A stretch of DNA of 64,000 nucleotides from Physcomitrium patens (GCF_000002425.4 NC_037259.1:2087218-2151217), one strand, 5' to 3'. Counted from the stretch's first letter, positions 25,069 through 37,536 are shown. Made by a program: numbers and translations. Notes: generated by a model not told the origin, from the letters alone.

Positions 25069-28000
25069 ATGCAGCTGGAACCTTGTACAATTCCTAATGA
25101 AGGTCCTATCCTCTCCTCAGAACCCTCTCCTTGTTTTATAATAGACTTATATTTAGGACCTAAGAATTACAAAGCCTCTGCTTTATTAGATTCGGGAGCC
25201 TCAGCATGTTTTTTAGATGAATAATTTGTTAAGAGTCATAAAATACCTTTTGTACAGAAACCTAAACCAGTACATGTAGAAGTCATAGATGGTCGTCCCT
25301 TGTCTTCTGGAGATGTCACTCATGAAACTCATCCTATAAAAGTAACAATAGACGGTCATGATAGCTACATAGCTTTTAACATAATTAAATCCCCGTCCAA
25401 TCAAATTATTTTAGGTTTATCCTGGCTAGAAAAATATAACCCTCGAATAGATTGGAATTCGCATAAACTTGACTTTTTCCAGAGTATTATTAATAGTTCT
25501 ACCAACCAAGTATAAAAATTATAAGTCTAGTATAGTAAAACCCGTACTGATAGGTGCAAAAGCATTTATACACGCAGCAAAAGAAGGATCAATTTTTGCT
25601 ATTTATGCTGCACCTATTTCTGAAAACGTAAAGACTTCAAGTGGCATTCCAAGTCAATATTAGGAGTATCAAGACATTTTTGAGAAAAAGAATGCAGATA
25701 TTCTTCCTGAGCATCGCCCATATGATTGTTCAATCGACCTCAAGGAAGGAACTCAGCCACCATTTAGACCAATTTACAATTTATCGCAAGATGAGATGGC
25801 TGAACTCAAGACATATATTGACGAGAATTTAGCGAAGAATTTCATATGCCATTCAAAATCTCCAGCAGGAGCTCCAATTCTATTCGTAAAGAAAAAAGAT
25901 GGATCTTTACGAATGTGTGTTGATTATCGAGGACTCAACAAGATCACAATCAAGAATAGGTATCAATTACCTTTGATATCAGGACTCCTTGACCAGTTGA
26001 ATCAAGCTAAGATCTATACAAAAATAGATCTAAGAGGAGCATATAATCTAGTACGGATCAAAGAAGGAGATGAATGGAAGACTGCGTTTTGAACCAGGTA
26101 TGGACATTTCGAATATAATGTCATGCCCTTTGGACTCACGAATGCACCAGCTGCTTTTCAACATCTCATGAATGATATATTTCGTGAATTCTTAGACAAT
26201 TTTGTCGTCTGCTATCTAGACGATATCCTGATCTAATCTAAGAACGTCGAAGAACATGAAATACATGTTCGTCAAGTATTACAAAAACTTAGAGATGCAG
26301 GATTATACGCCAAGATGGAAAAGTGTGTATTTCACACTACTCAAGTTGACTTTTTAGGATACATCATTTCAAATGATGGTCTCATGATGGATTCTAAGAA
26401 AGTCCAAACAATCATGGATTGGAAGATTCCAAGGACAGTAAGAGATGTCCAATGTTTCTTGGGATTTGTCAATTACTATCGGATCTTCATCAAAGATTTC
26501 TCACAAGTTGCAGCTCTACTTACACGCTTGACTAGTAAAGATAAATTCCAATGGAATCAAGAAGCGGAAGCAGCATTTGAAGCCTTAAAGACATCGTTTG
26601 TCTCTGCACCAGTCTTATATCGTGTTGACTTTTCCAAGGCATTTTTTATGGAAACAGATGCATCAGATTTTGCCTTGGGTGCAGTTTTATCACAAATGGG
26701 ATTAGATGACAAACTTCATCCGATAGCTTTTCATTCAAGAAAATTCTCAGCAGCCGAGATCAATTATGAGATCCACGATAAAGAACTTCTTGCGATCGTG
26801 GATTCTTTTCAAGAATGGCGTCATTATCTAGAAGGCGCTTCTAGTCTAGTCATTGTGTATACAGATCACAAAAACCTCGAGTATTTCATGTCAGCACGCG
26901 TATTGAATCGTCGTCAAGCTTGTTGGAGTATGTCTTTGTCAAGATTTGAGTTCATTATCACTTATCGGCTAGGAAAACAACAAGGTTTGTCCGATGCCCT
27001 ATCTAGACGTTCTTATTTTGTACCAAAAGAAGGAGATGCAGCTTTTGAGCAACAAAGAACGGTCCTCTTGAAACCGGAGCAATTTCATCTCCAAGCAATG
27101 AAATCAACATTGACTGTTGATTCAACTTTTCTCAAGCAAATCCAGTCCAGTATGTCCTCACACCTTCTTGTTCATGATATCGAGAATAATTCTTCCAAGT
27201 CTCATGATCCTTCTAAGTTCGAGTTCAAGAATAATCTATTATATTTTAAAGGATGCCTATATGTTCCAGAAGGAGAAGCACGTTTACGTGTTCTTCAAGC
27301 ACGTCATGACTTTCCAACAGCAGGGCACTTTGGATATAATAAGACTTTGGAACTCATATCAAGAGATTTTTGGTGGCCACAAATGTGAAAGTCAGTCAAA
27401 GACTTTATACAATCATGTGATATTTGTTCAAGATCAAAAATTCCTCGTCATCGACCTTACGGACTTCTTCAGCCATTACCTATACCAGAACAACGATGGT
27501 CTTCTGTTTCTATGGATTTCATCACAGATCTTCCAAGCTCAAGATCTTATGATTCTATATTTGTGATAGTAGATCGTTTCACCAAGATGGCACATTTTGT
27601 GCCATGTACAAAATCTATCACAGGTGAAGAAATAGCTAAGCTTTTCATTGATAATATCTATCGCTATTATGGATTACCTAAAGATATCATATCAGATAGG
27701 GGAACTCAATCTGTGTCAAGATTTTGGAGGACCTTTTTCAAGATTTTAAAAGTCAACATAAAGCTATCTTCGGCTTTCCATCCTCAAACTGATAGACAAA
27801 CAGAGCGCGTAAACCAAGTCTTGGAGCAATATTTAAGGTGTACTATCAACTACCAACAAGATGATTGGACAACCCTTCTGCCATTGGCAAGGTTTGCTTA
27901 TAATAATACGGTACATTCTTCCACGCAACAAACACCTTTCTTTGCCAATTATGGCTATCATCCACGACTCGATACTTTTGATTTTTCAAAAGTTGATAAT

Positions 28001-28558
28001 CCTGCAGCAGAAGATATGGGAAATCGGTTGTCAGAGTTACATGCAATAATGAAGACGCAATTGAAAGAAGCTCAAGAACGACAAAAGATAAATGCAGATC
28101 TATATCGTAAGGAGCAACCACAACTCAACGTGGGTGATAAGGTATGGCTACTTCGTCGCAATATCAAGACTACTTGACCTTGTGACAAGTTGGACTATCG
28201 TAGGCTTGGCCCCTTTTCTGTTTCTGAACAGATCAACCTTGTTGCATATCGGTTACATCTACCGGAGTCAATGAAGATCCATCTTGTATTCCACGTGTCT
28301 CTTCTTGAACCATATAAGACAGTGGATATACAAGGAAGAAGACAAATGCCACCGCCTCCTATAGAAGTAGATAATAATGAAGAATTTGAGGTGGAAGAGA
28401 TATTAGACTCAAGGCGGCGCCAAAATAAGCTGAAATATCTTGTTCATTGGCGCGGATATGATATTAGTGAATGCACATAGGAGCCATCTAGGAATCTAGC
28501 AAATGCATCAGCTAAAGTTAAAGTTTTCCATCAACGACATCCATCAAAACCAAGATGA
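25069..28558 (+). pseudogene. Element A pol: protease-RT-RNase H-integrase-chromodomain (broken)
   Basis: Starts at an ATG five bases after the gag stop. Order: aspartic protease (LLDSGASACF near 25184); RT ([13 protein letters not shown] near 25908, CYLDDIL near 26210); RNase H (FMETDASDFALG near 26646); integrase with a zinc-binding region near 27300-27435 and the core from 27512; then a C-terminal chromodomain (VEEILDSRR to the broken W near 28478). Breaks: stops at 25222, 25661, 26090, 26234, 27386, 28175 and 28478, and a one-base insertion just after 25512. Several change TGG to TGA or TAG. The chromodomain would target integration to modified histones. In this state it cannot give a full Pol. 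Confidence 0.92.
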
Positions 28559-28652
28559 AAATCTCTCTTATAAAAGAGACAAGATTGAGGCAAGATAACA
28601 TTCAATTTCCTATCCTTGTTTGTAACTTCTTTGCATTTGTGATGCTAATTAG

Positions 28653-29075
28653 ATGGAGAGCCAACAACCAGCGGATTCAACTCAAGAACCTTCGTTTGCT
28701 GACCTGCTGGACGAGACATTACGATTGTCACAACCTTCAAGACGACGCAATCGAGATGAAGATCTTCAAGAACGACATGTTCTTCCTCGAATAGATTGTG
28801 AGATACAACGCGTTTGGTATCACGATTTGGGAAGGCACTCCCGATGTTTGGTGATTTTGCTAGAGGTAGGAACAACTCCTGATGGTGTTCCAAATATTCT
28901 ATTCGAAGGAAGTTATGAAGGCCTCAACAATGATCAAATAACTGGGTAGTCTTCCTGCCCTAGTATGGGACACTACCGATGGATGAGAGGCCCTATCAAT
29001 CATCTTCGAAGAGAACAGAGATCAGAGTATGTGGCGAATACAATTCGTCGCATCATAGATTTCCTCAACATATGA
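28653..29075 (+). pseudogene. Element A extra 3' ORF (ORF3), one internal stop
   Basis: A 140-codon frame starting 94 bases after the pol stop, in a different frame from pol, and ending 25 bases before the polypurine tract. It has a single internal TAG (28947), where element B has a Trp codon. The sequence begins MESQQPADSTQEPSFADLL, has a basic patch (SRRRNRDED) near residue 50, and ends RIIDFLNI. No signal peptide or membrane segment is visible, so it is not env-like. Frames of the same start, end and wording exist in B (same length, no indels) and C (4 bases shorter). I do not recognise the family; the function is unknown. Confidence 0.75.
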
Positions 29076-29100
29076 TGACTGCTCCTCGTGGAACTCGTCT

Positions 29101-29117
29101 CTAGAAGGGGGGGGTAA
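29101..29117 (+). other. Element A polypurine tract
   Basis: CTAGAAGGGGGGGGGTAA-type purine run directly before the 3' LTR. Equivalents lie before the LTRs of C (37981-38002) and B (30153-30175, minus). It is the expected plus-strand primer for reverse transcription. Confidence 0.8.
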
Positions 29118-29667
29118 TGTCACGGCCATAATCATGTAAGCTAATAATTACATATAGAAATATGTAGAAGTAAGTAAAAGTAGATAAAAGTAAGTTAATT
29201 CTATAATATTTAATATAGAAGCTTCCTAGAAACTTCTTAGACGCTGCTTTGACTTCATAGGTGTCTTTAATTGACTTTTTGGATTAGAAACGTGGTCAAC
29301 AAGTTGGCCATGTGCCACACATGTTGTTAGCTTGAAGATCAAGCTAACTATGTGGCCCACACGTAGAAAAACTTGTCTTGTAAGTCAAGGCATGTGTCCT
29401 ACAAAGTCAACACATATTGGAGGTCCTATAGAACGTCGCCACGTAGCCCCTAGTTAGATAGTATATATAGAGACAAGAGTGAAGCCTTCTTCACTCTTCT
29501 CAACTCCTTTCTTGCTTCTAGTCTAGTTTCAAGGGTCTCTAGTTTTCTTGTCTTTTGGCAATAGCCATTCCAGTTTCTCTTTCAATATATATATTTGTTT
29601 ATTTACCTCTCTTTGAGTGAAGGCTCACTTGTCTGAATTATTTTTCATCGAGTTCTTGTCCTTCACA
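29118..29667 (+). repeat. Element A 3' LTR
   Basis: Begins TGTCACGGCC and ends CCTTCACA, followed by the target duplication GTATA. It directly abuts the oppositely oriented LTR of B, forming a large near-palindrome. Confidence 0.96.
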
Positions 29668-30192
29668 GTATATTGAAAGAGAAACTAAAATGGCTATTAC
29701 TAAATGACAAGAAAACTACAGACCTTTGAAACTAGACTAGAAGCAAGAAAGGAGTTGAGAAGAGTGAAGAAGGCTTCACTCTTGTCTCTATATATACTAT
29801 CTAACTAGGGGCTACATGGCGACGTTCTATAGGACCTCCAATATGTGTTGACTTTGTAGGACACATGCCTTGGCTTACAAGGCAAGTTTTTCTACGTGTG
29901 GGTCACATAATTAGCTTGATCTTCAAGCTAACAACATGTATGGCACGTGGCCAACTTGTTAACCACGTTTCTAATCCAAAAAATCAATTAAAGATACCTA
30001 TGAAGTCAAAGTTGCATCTATGAAGCTTCTAGGAAGCTTTCATATTAAATACTATATATTTAACTTACTTTTACCTAATTTTACTTACTTCTATCTATTT
30101 GTATATGTAATTACTAGCTTATATGAGTATGTCTGTGAGTATGTCCGTGATATTACCCCCCTTCTAGGGACGAGTTCCACGAAGAGCGGTCA

Positions 30193-30615
30193 TCATATGT
30201 TGAGGAAATCTATGATGTGACGAATTGTATTCGCCACATACTCTAATCTTTGTTCTCTTTGAAGATGATTGATAGGGCCTCTCAACCATCGGTAGTGTCC
30301 CATACCAGGGCGGGAAGACCACCCAGTTATTTGAGCATTATTTAGGCCTTCATAACTTCCTTCGAATGAAACATTTGGAACACCATGAGGAGTTGTTTCT
30401 ACCTCTAGTAAAATCACCAAACATCAGGAGTCCCTTCCCAAATTGTGATACCAAACGAGTTGTATCTCACCATCTATTTTAGGAAGAACATGTCGTTCTT
30501 GAAGATCTTTATCTCAATTGCGTCAACTTGAAGGTTGTGACAATCGTAATGTCTCATCCAGCAAGTCAGCAAATGAAGACTCTTGAGTCGAATCCACTGG
30601 TTGTTGGTTCTCCAT
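30193..30615 (-). pseudogene. Element B extra 3' ORF (ORF3), broken by stops
   Basis: A counterpart of the element A ORF3, again 140 codons with no insertion or deletion. It starts MENQQPVDSTQESSFADLL and ends HIIDFLNI. The last 75 residues are open. Three stops occur in the first half; the changes are of the CGA-to-TGA type or similar. It lies between the chromodomain end of pol and the polypurine tract. Confidence 0.75.
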
Positions 30616-30709
30616 CTCTTGAACGTCACAACTATAAAGAAGCTACGAACAAGGATTGAAAGTAGAATGTTATCTTGCCTAGATGTTGTTTCTTTTATAA
30701 AAAAAATTT

Positions 30710-33700
30710 TCATCTTGATTTTGATGGATGCCATCGAAGAAAAGCCTCCACTGCCTTTGCTGCATTTACAAGATTCTTTATTAGCTCTCATGTGCATTCA
30801 CTAATACCATATCCGTGCCAATGGATAAGATATTCTAATTTATTTCGATGCCGCCTTGAATCTAAGACTTCTTCTATTTCAAACTCTTCATTATTGTCCA
30901 CTTCTATAGGAGGAGGTAGAGCTTGTCGTCTTCTTGGTATGTCCACTATCTTATATGGTTTAAGAAGAGACACATGGAATATTGGATGGATTTTCATTGA
31001 CTCCGGTAGATGTAAATATTATGCAACTGGATTGATTTGTATAGAAATAGAAAGTGGTCCCAGCCTTCGATAGTCCAACTTGTCACAAGGACGAGTGGTC
31101 TTGATATTGCAATGAATTAGCCATACTTTATCACCCAAGAGGAATGGTGGTTGTTCCTTTTGATAGACATCCGCATTGACCTTTTGTTGTTCTTGAGTCT
31201 CTTTTAACTACAGCTTCATCGTTGCATGTAGCTCTAATAAATGAATCGCCAAATCTTTCGCAGCACGATTATCAACTTTTGAAAAGTTAAAAGTATCAAG
31301 TCGTGGATGATAACAATAATTAGCAAAGAAAGGTGTTTGTTTTGTAGAAGAATGTACCGTGTTATTATAAGCAAACTCTGCCAATGGCAAGAGAGTTGTC
31401 CAATCATCTTGTTGGTAGTTAATGGTACATCTTAAATATTACTCCAAAACTTGATTAACATACTGTCGTGTTGTGGTTCAGCTACTATATGAAAATAATG
31501 TAATTATGTACTTAATATATAATTTATTAAGTAACATGGTGAGAGCCATGTTAGTAGATTTTAGTTGGTTTTAGAATATAATTTGAGTATTATTTTGAGA
31601 AGAGGTTGTTTAAAAAGATTACTATAGAATTTGTATAGCTTTAATTTTCAATTGATAGTGGCTTTTAAGATTGGTTTTGGTTGATAGTAACTTCTAAATA
31701 TTTAGAGTCACTTTTGTTAGACATTGGTGACATTTAAAAACTTATTTTGGTTCTTTTATTTGATGTTTAGAGCATAAATTATGTAAGTCTTATAAAAAAA
31801 AAGATTGAAGAAGGATTTTGGTAGCAAAGGGAGTAATTAGGGCACCAATATAGATGAATGGAGATGAAAAATAAAAATCTCCATTCCTTTTGATCAAAAA
31901 TCATGACCAATGGGCTTTGAGTAGGCTGCCCGAGGCCATATTAGGAATTAGGGTTAGTTTCTCGAGTCCATTCGAACTCTGAAGGCTAAGGTCAAAAGGT
32001 TTAGGTATTTGATTAAGGTTTTGGTTCAAGTTTTGTGTCATTTGGGGTTTTTATGAAAAAAATATAGGCGCTCAAAGTTAAGATGTTAGTTTTGGACCTA
32101 CTATCACTCTTTTGAGTATAACGCACGCGAACGGATGGCAATTGAGGATTGGCGACTGCGACTGGAGAGAGCACTTTTACGGCTATATTTTTTGCATATT
32201 GCTTACTATATTCTAAGTTGGAATCATGGAGTTATTAGATTTTGAATTCAGCACATGGAATCTAAGGGTAGTAAGTAAACCGATTTACTAGTGTTTGTCT
32301 CTTGAGCTATATCTTGAGCAATTTCACAAGGTTTTGGCTCAAAATTTCAAGGAATGAGTAATTTCATGTTAGTAAACTTTGTGCATAATTTTTTTGATAT
32401 TTGGAGTTCGGATTTATGAGATATAAGGAAAATAGTTTTTCGGGTGCTTGTAAATTAGGATTTGGGGTGTCTGCTAGGGTTTCTTAGATGCCAAAAGATC
32501 GGGAGTGAATTTACAGTTGGTTTTTTTGTGGTAAAATTTAAGGATAAATTAAACCTATCTCATAAATTTGATTAAAAAAAATGGTTAGATCAATAGTTAT
32601 GATTTTCTAAAGTTTGGGGGCAAAAAAATCCTTCGCAAGAAAAATATGTTTTTAAGGGATTTTGTTATATTTGGGATTTTATACAAAAATAAAGGAGTTA
32701 TAGAAGCTAAGAAAAGAATCATATAAAGGTTTAAGGTACACTCTCTAGAGCTAGATACCAAGTGTATTCCCAGATAGCAAATCACGCCATACGACAACGC
32801 TCCGTTCGTCCATCAGTTTGTGGATGGAATGTCGAAGATAGTTTTATATCTACTTTTAGAATCTTGAAAAGAGTCCGCCAAAATCTTGATACAAATTAAG
32901 TTCCCCGATCTGATATAATATCATTGGATAATCCATAATAGCGATAGATATTGTCAAAAAAGAGCTTAGCTGTTTCTTCACCTGTGATAGATTTTGTACA
33001 TCGTACAAAATGTGCCATCTTGGTAAAACGATCTACTTTCACAAATATAGAATCATATGAACCTGAGATTCGAAGATCTGTGATGAAGTCCATAGAAACA
33101 GAAGACCATGGATGTTGTGGAATGGATAATAGCTGAAGAAGTCCAAAAGGTCGATGACGAGGAGTTTTTGATCTTAAGCAAACATCACATGATTGTACAA
33201 AATCTTTCACTGCCTTTCACATTTGAGACCACAAAAAATCCCAAGATATCAGCTCTAAAGTCTTATTATATCCAAAATGTCCTGCTGCTGGGAAGTCGTG
33301 ACGAGCTTGAAGAACACATAAACGTGCTTCTCCTTCTGAAACATATAGGCAGCCTTCGAAATAGAGTAGGTTGTTCTTGAATTCAAATTTAGAGGGATCA
33401 TGAGATTTAGAAGAATTATTCTTGATATCATGAATAAGAGGGTCTGAAGACATACTTAACTAGACTTGCTTAAGAAAAGTTAAATCAATAGTCAATATTG
33501 ATTTTATTGCTCGAAGATGAAATTGCTCCGGCTTCAAGAGAACCATTTTTTGTTACTCAAAAGTTGCATCTCCTTCTTTTGTTGCAAGATAAGAACATCT
33601 AGACAAGGCATAGGACAAACCTTGTTGTTTTCTTCGTCGATAAATGATGATGAATTCGAATCTTGATAAAGACATGTTCCAATGAGCTTGACGATGATTT

Positions 33701-35533
33701 AATATGCGTGCTGACATAAAATATTCGAGGTTCTTGTGATCCGTATAGACGGTCTCTATTGGAAGCGACTTCTAGATAATGATGCCATTCTTGAAAAGAA
33801 TCCACAATTGCAAGAAGTTCTTTGTCGTAGATCTCATAATTGATTTCTGCTACTGAGAATTTTCTTAAATGAAAGGCTACTAGATGAAGTTTATCATCTA
33901 TTCCCATTTGTAATAAAACCGCACTCAGAGCAAAGTCTGATGCATCTGTTTCCATAAAGAATGCTTTGGAAAAATCAACATGATACAAGATTGGTGCAGA
34001 AACAAATGATGTCTTCAAAGATTCAAAAGCAACTTCCACTTCTTGATTCCATTGGAGTTTGACTTTACAAGTCAAACGTGTAAGTGGAGCTGCAACTCGA
34101 GAGAAGTCCTTGATAAAGATTCGATAGTAGTTGGCAAATCCCAAAAAACATTGGACATCTCTTACCGTTTTTGGGATCTTCCAATCTATAATAGTTTGAA
34201 CTTTCTTAGGATCCATCATAAGTCCATCATTTGAAATGATGTAATCTAAAAAATTGACTTAAGTAGTATGGAATACACACTTTTCTATCTTGGCATATAG
34301 TCCTACATCTCTTAATTTTTGTAACACACGACGAACATGAAGTTGATGTTCTTCTGAATTCTTAGAATAGATCAAGATGTCGTCTAGGTAACAGATGACA
34401 AAATCGTCCAAAAACTCTCAAAAAACATCATTCATTAGATGTTGAAAAGCTGCTGGTGCATTTGTAAGTCCAAAAGGTATGACGCTGTATTCAAAATATC
34501 CATACCTAGTTCAAAATGCAGTCTTTCATTCATCTCCTTCTTTGATGCATACTAGATTGTATGCTCCCCGAAGATCTATTTTTGTATAGATCTTAGCTTA
34601 ATTCAGTTGATGAAGAAGTCTATATATTAAAGGTAGTGGATACTTATTTTTGATAGTAATCTTGTTTAGTCCTTGATAATCAACATACATCCGCAATGAT
34701 CCATCTTTTTTCTTCACAAATAGAATTGGAGCTCTTGCCGGAGATTTAGAATGGCGTATGAAATTCTTGGCTAGATTTTCTTCAACATACTCCTTGAGTT
34801 TAGTCAACTCATTTTGTGATAAACTGTAGATTGGTTCGAATGGCGGTTGTGCTCCTTCTTGAAGGTCAATTGAGCAACCATAGGGATGATGTTTTGGAAG
34901 TGTATCCACATTCTTTTTTTTGAATACATCTTGAAATTCTTGATATTGGCTTGGAATGCCACTTGAAGTCTTTTCACCAGTAAAAACAAGTGTGGCATAA
35001 ATATTATATGGTGATTCTTTCATAGCAGCATGCAAGAAAGCTTTTGCACCTATCAATACGAGTTTAATTGAATTGGACTTATGACTCTCTACTTGATTAA
35101 TTACACTGTTAGTTATACTTTTAGAGAAAGTAAGAGTTCGGGAAATCCAATCTATTTGAGGGTTGTATTTTTTTAACCACGATAAACCTAAAATGACTGG
35201 ATTAGATAGAGATCTAATGATATTAAATACTACAAAACTATTATGACCATTGATTATTACTTCTATAGGAAGGATTTTATGAATAATATCTCCAGAAGAC
35301 AATGGACGGCCATCTATGACTTCTACATGAACAGGTTTAGTTTTCTTTACTAAAGATATGCTACGTCTTTTAGTAAATTCTTCATCTAAAAAACACGCTG
35401 AGGCTCCTAAATCTAACAAGGCAGAGACTTTATAATGTTTAGGTCCTAAAATAACATTTAATGTAAAACAAGGAGAGGGCTCTAACGAGAGAATAGGACC
35501 TTTACTAGATGTTGTGCAAGGTTCCAGCCACAC
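30710..35533 (-). pseudogene. Element B pol, broken and interrupted
   Basis: Protease ([15 protein letters not shown], with the catalytic DSG changed to DLG) and the start of RT form an open stretch of about 310 codons (35533-34598). RT/RNase H continues at 34219-33599, the integrase zinc-binding region at 33453-32896, the integrase core to 31208, and the chromodomain at 30997-30788 (IEEVLDSRR). An unrelated 1.33-kb insertion (31464-32796) separates integrase parts. Several further stops are present. The GTG at 35533 is where the aligned frame begins, not a proven start. Confidence 0.9.
31464..32796. mobile_element. Unidentified 1.33-kb insertion in element B integrase
   Basis: Element B sequence matching A and C stops at 31463 and resumes at about 32797. 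The 1333 bases between match nothing else in the window. The ends read TGTCGT..ACGACA, a 6-base inverted pair compatible with an LTR. No coding frame or clear target duplication is seen. A solo LTR of another retrotransposon family is the best guess. Confidence 0.55.
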
Positions 35534-35541
35534 GGTCCATA

Positions 35542-36537
35542 TTATAGCTGGACAAACTCGTTTTCTGACATATTGTCTTCTTTCACAGCCATACTCCTCA
35601 TTTTGTAATTATGTCGTTTCTTTAGATAATGTTGAGCAGTGTGCTTTGGTTGTCTAGAATATAATTATAATCCTTCTTGACGACGACAAGTCTTTTCTTG
35701 TTCAGTAAGAGGTTTGAAACGTACTGCATCAATTTGCATATCCTCTACTTTCGAATGTATGTTTTGAAGAGGTGTTGGTGTTGCCATTGAATTATAGTAA
35801 CGTCAAGGTTGGTTTTCAGATCGGAATTCAAAAAGGTGATTGTCGCACTTCACAGCGAAGTCAATTGCTTGACTCAAAGTTTGAGGATCAGGTAAGTTGA
35901 GCATTAATTTTTTTACCTCATATTGTAATCCGTAGAGAAATTGGCTAATAAGTGCAGCATCATCCCACTTGATATCAGTTGCAAGTTGTCAAAATTATGA
36001 AGCGTATAATGTTACTGATCGATTGCCTTGTCGTAAAATATAGATCTTATTGGTTGCAACATGAATTGCATCATATTCTCTATACATGGATCGAAACTCC
36101 GCCAGAAAAGCCTCTAGATTATTCAATATTGGATCTCGTCATTCAAGAAAAGATGAAAACCATGATAGTGCTGAACCTGAAAGAAGCGTACCAATGAATC
36201 TAACTTGCGATCTTGGAGTTGGATAGCTTTGGGGTTGAAGTTCAATCACAAGTTGCACTTGATTGATAAATCCTCGAAACTTGGATTTGATGCCAACAAA
36301 CTTCTCGGGTAGGGCAATTCTTGGTTCTCTAATATTTGAAGGACGTTCCACCAAAGGAGAAAAGACATGGTTTGGTGCAGATGTTGAAGCAGCTCCAATC
36401 ATTTCTATATCTTCACTTCCTGCCAATCTTGTTGCCTCTTGTGGTGGTAAATTGAGTTGATGCATCGTAAGCATTAACTCCTTCAATTGCTCTTGCATTT
36501 GTGCCATTGCATTCTTCATTTCAACAAGTTCTGTCAT
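35542..36537 (-). pseudogene. Element B gag, broken
   Basis: Begins MTELVEMKNAMAQMQEQ, as in element A gag, from the ATG at 36537. It is open for about 130 codons and then disrupted near 36139. The C-terminal zinc-knuckle region (35620-35720) is altered. Confidence 0.85.
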
Positions 36538-36749
36538 GATAATACTTAGAAGAGAGAAGATGTCTAATATCACTCAAGACAAATAGAAGTCAGGACTTGG
36601 GAACAAAGAAAATACTAAGGACAATATCAGTTTAGAAGAGGGTAATCCGTAACTTCTAATATGCTTATATCTTATTAAGAAAATGGGGTAATCCACTCTT
36701 AATCAAGATTAGACAAAGCTCTGATATTGTAGGGGCACTCTTGTCAATC

Positions 36750-37322
36750 TGTCAAGGACAAGAACTCGATGAAAAATCAATTCAAATAAGTGAGCCTTCA
36801 CTCAAAGAAAAGTAACAAAATATAAATAAATAAGTATGTATATTGAAAGAGGATCTAAAATGGCTATTGCCAAAAGACAAGAAAATTAGAGACCCTTGAA
36901 ACTAGACTGGAAGCAAGAAAGGAGTTGAGAAGAGTGAAGAAGGCTTCACTCTTGTCTCTATATATACTATCTAACTAGGAGATAGGTGGCGACGTTCTAT
37001 AGGACCTCCAATATGTGTTGACTTTGTAGGACACATGCCTTGACTTATAAGGCAAGTTTTTCTATGTGTAGGCCACATAGTTAGCTTGATCTTCAAGCTA
37101 ACAACATGTGTGGTGTGTAGCCAACTTGTTAACCACGTTTCTAATCCAAAAAGTCAATTAAAGATACCTATGAAGTCAAAGTAGCATCTATGAAGCTTCT
37201 AGAATGCTTCCATATTAAATACTATATAATTAACTTACTTTTACCAACTTTTACTTACTTCTACTTATTTCTATATGTAATTACTAGCTTACATGAGTAT
37301 GTCCGTGAGTATGCCTGTGACA
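36750..37322 (-). repeat. Element B 5' LTR
   Basis: 573 bases, reading TGTCAAGGAC..TGTGACA on the plus strand, flanked by the target duplication CTTAT at 37323-37327. Confidence 0.94.
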
Positions 37323-37442
37323 CTTATCCAATAGCATGGATATGATATTAGTGAATACACATGGGAGCCAATAAACAATCTTGTAGATGCAGTAAAGATA
37401 ATGGAGGCTTTTTATTGATGACATCCATCAAAATCAAGATAA
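37323..37442 (+). pseudogene. Element C pol, end of chromodomain
   Basis: Continues the chromodomain interrupted at 23203 (aligns with the region of A reading GYDISECT and the following Glu-Pro-Ser) and ends at a TAA near 37440, where A has TGA. Confidence 0.8.
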
Positions 37443-37536
37443 AAATGTTTCGTCTAAAAAAAATAAGATCTTGGTAAGATAACATTTTACTTTCAATCCT
37501 TGTTTATAGCTTCTTTGTAGTCGTGACGCTAAGGAG

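Larger units (their letters stand above)
23297..29667 (+). mobile_element. Chromovirus element A (youngest, full length, defective)
   Basis: A complete 6371-bp Ty3/gypsy chromovirus with target duplication GTATA (23292-23296 and 29668-29672). The LTRs of 550 bp differ at four positions. Order: LTR, gag, protease-RT-RNase H-integrase-chromodomain, extra ORF, polypurine tract, LTR. Gag is intact, but pol carries seven in-frame stops and a frameshift. It sits inside the LTR of element B, in the opposite orientation. Confidence 0.95.
23204..30152 (-). repeat. Element B 3' LTR, split by element A
   Basis: The two pieces (23204-23296 and 29673-30152) total 573 bases, the same as the right LTR. The break carries GTATA on both sides, the target duplication of A. 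The LTR terminus at 30151-30152 reads TA instead of CA on this strand. Confidence 0.92.
23204..37322 (-). mobile_element. Chromovirus element B (inserted in C, interrupted by A)
   Basis: Minus-strand element of the same family. Its LTRs are 573 bp each: the right, coding-upstream LTR is 36750-37322, and the left one is split into 23204-23296 and 29673-30152 by element A. CTTAT flanks both ends (23199-23203 and 37323-37327), a perfect target duplication inside the chromodomain of C. By eye the LTRs differ at roughly 7-8% of positions, far more than those of A. Without A and a 1.33-kb insertion in its integrase it is about 6.4 kb, the size of A. Confidence 0.93.

Noticed and set aside
28653-29075. 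ORF3 as an env-like gene
   Set aside because: No signal peptide, no membrane segment and only 140 codons.
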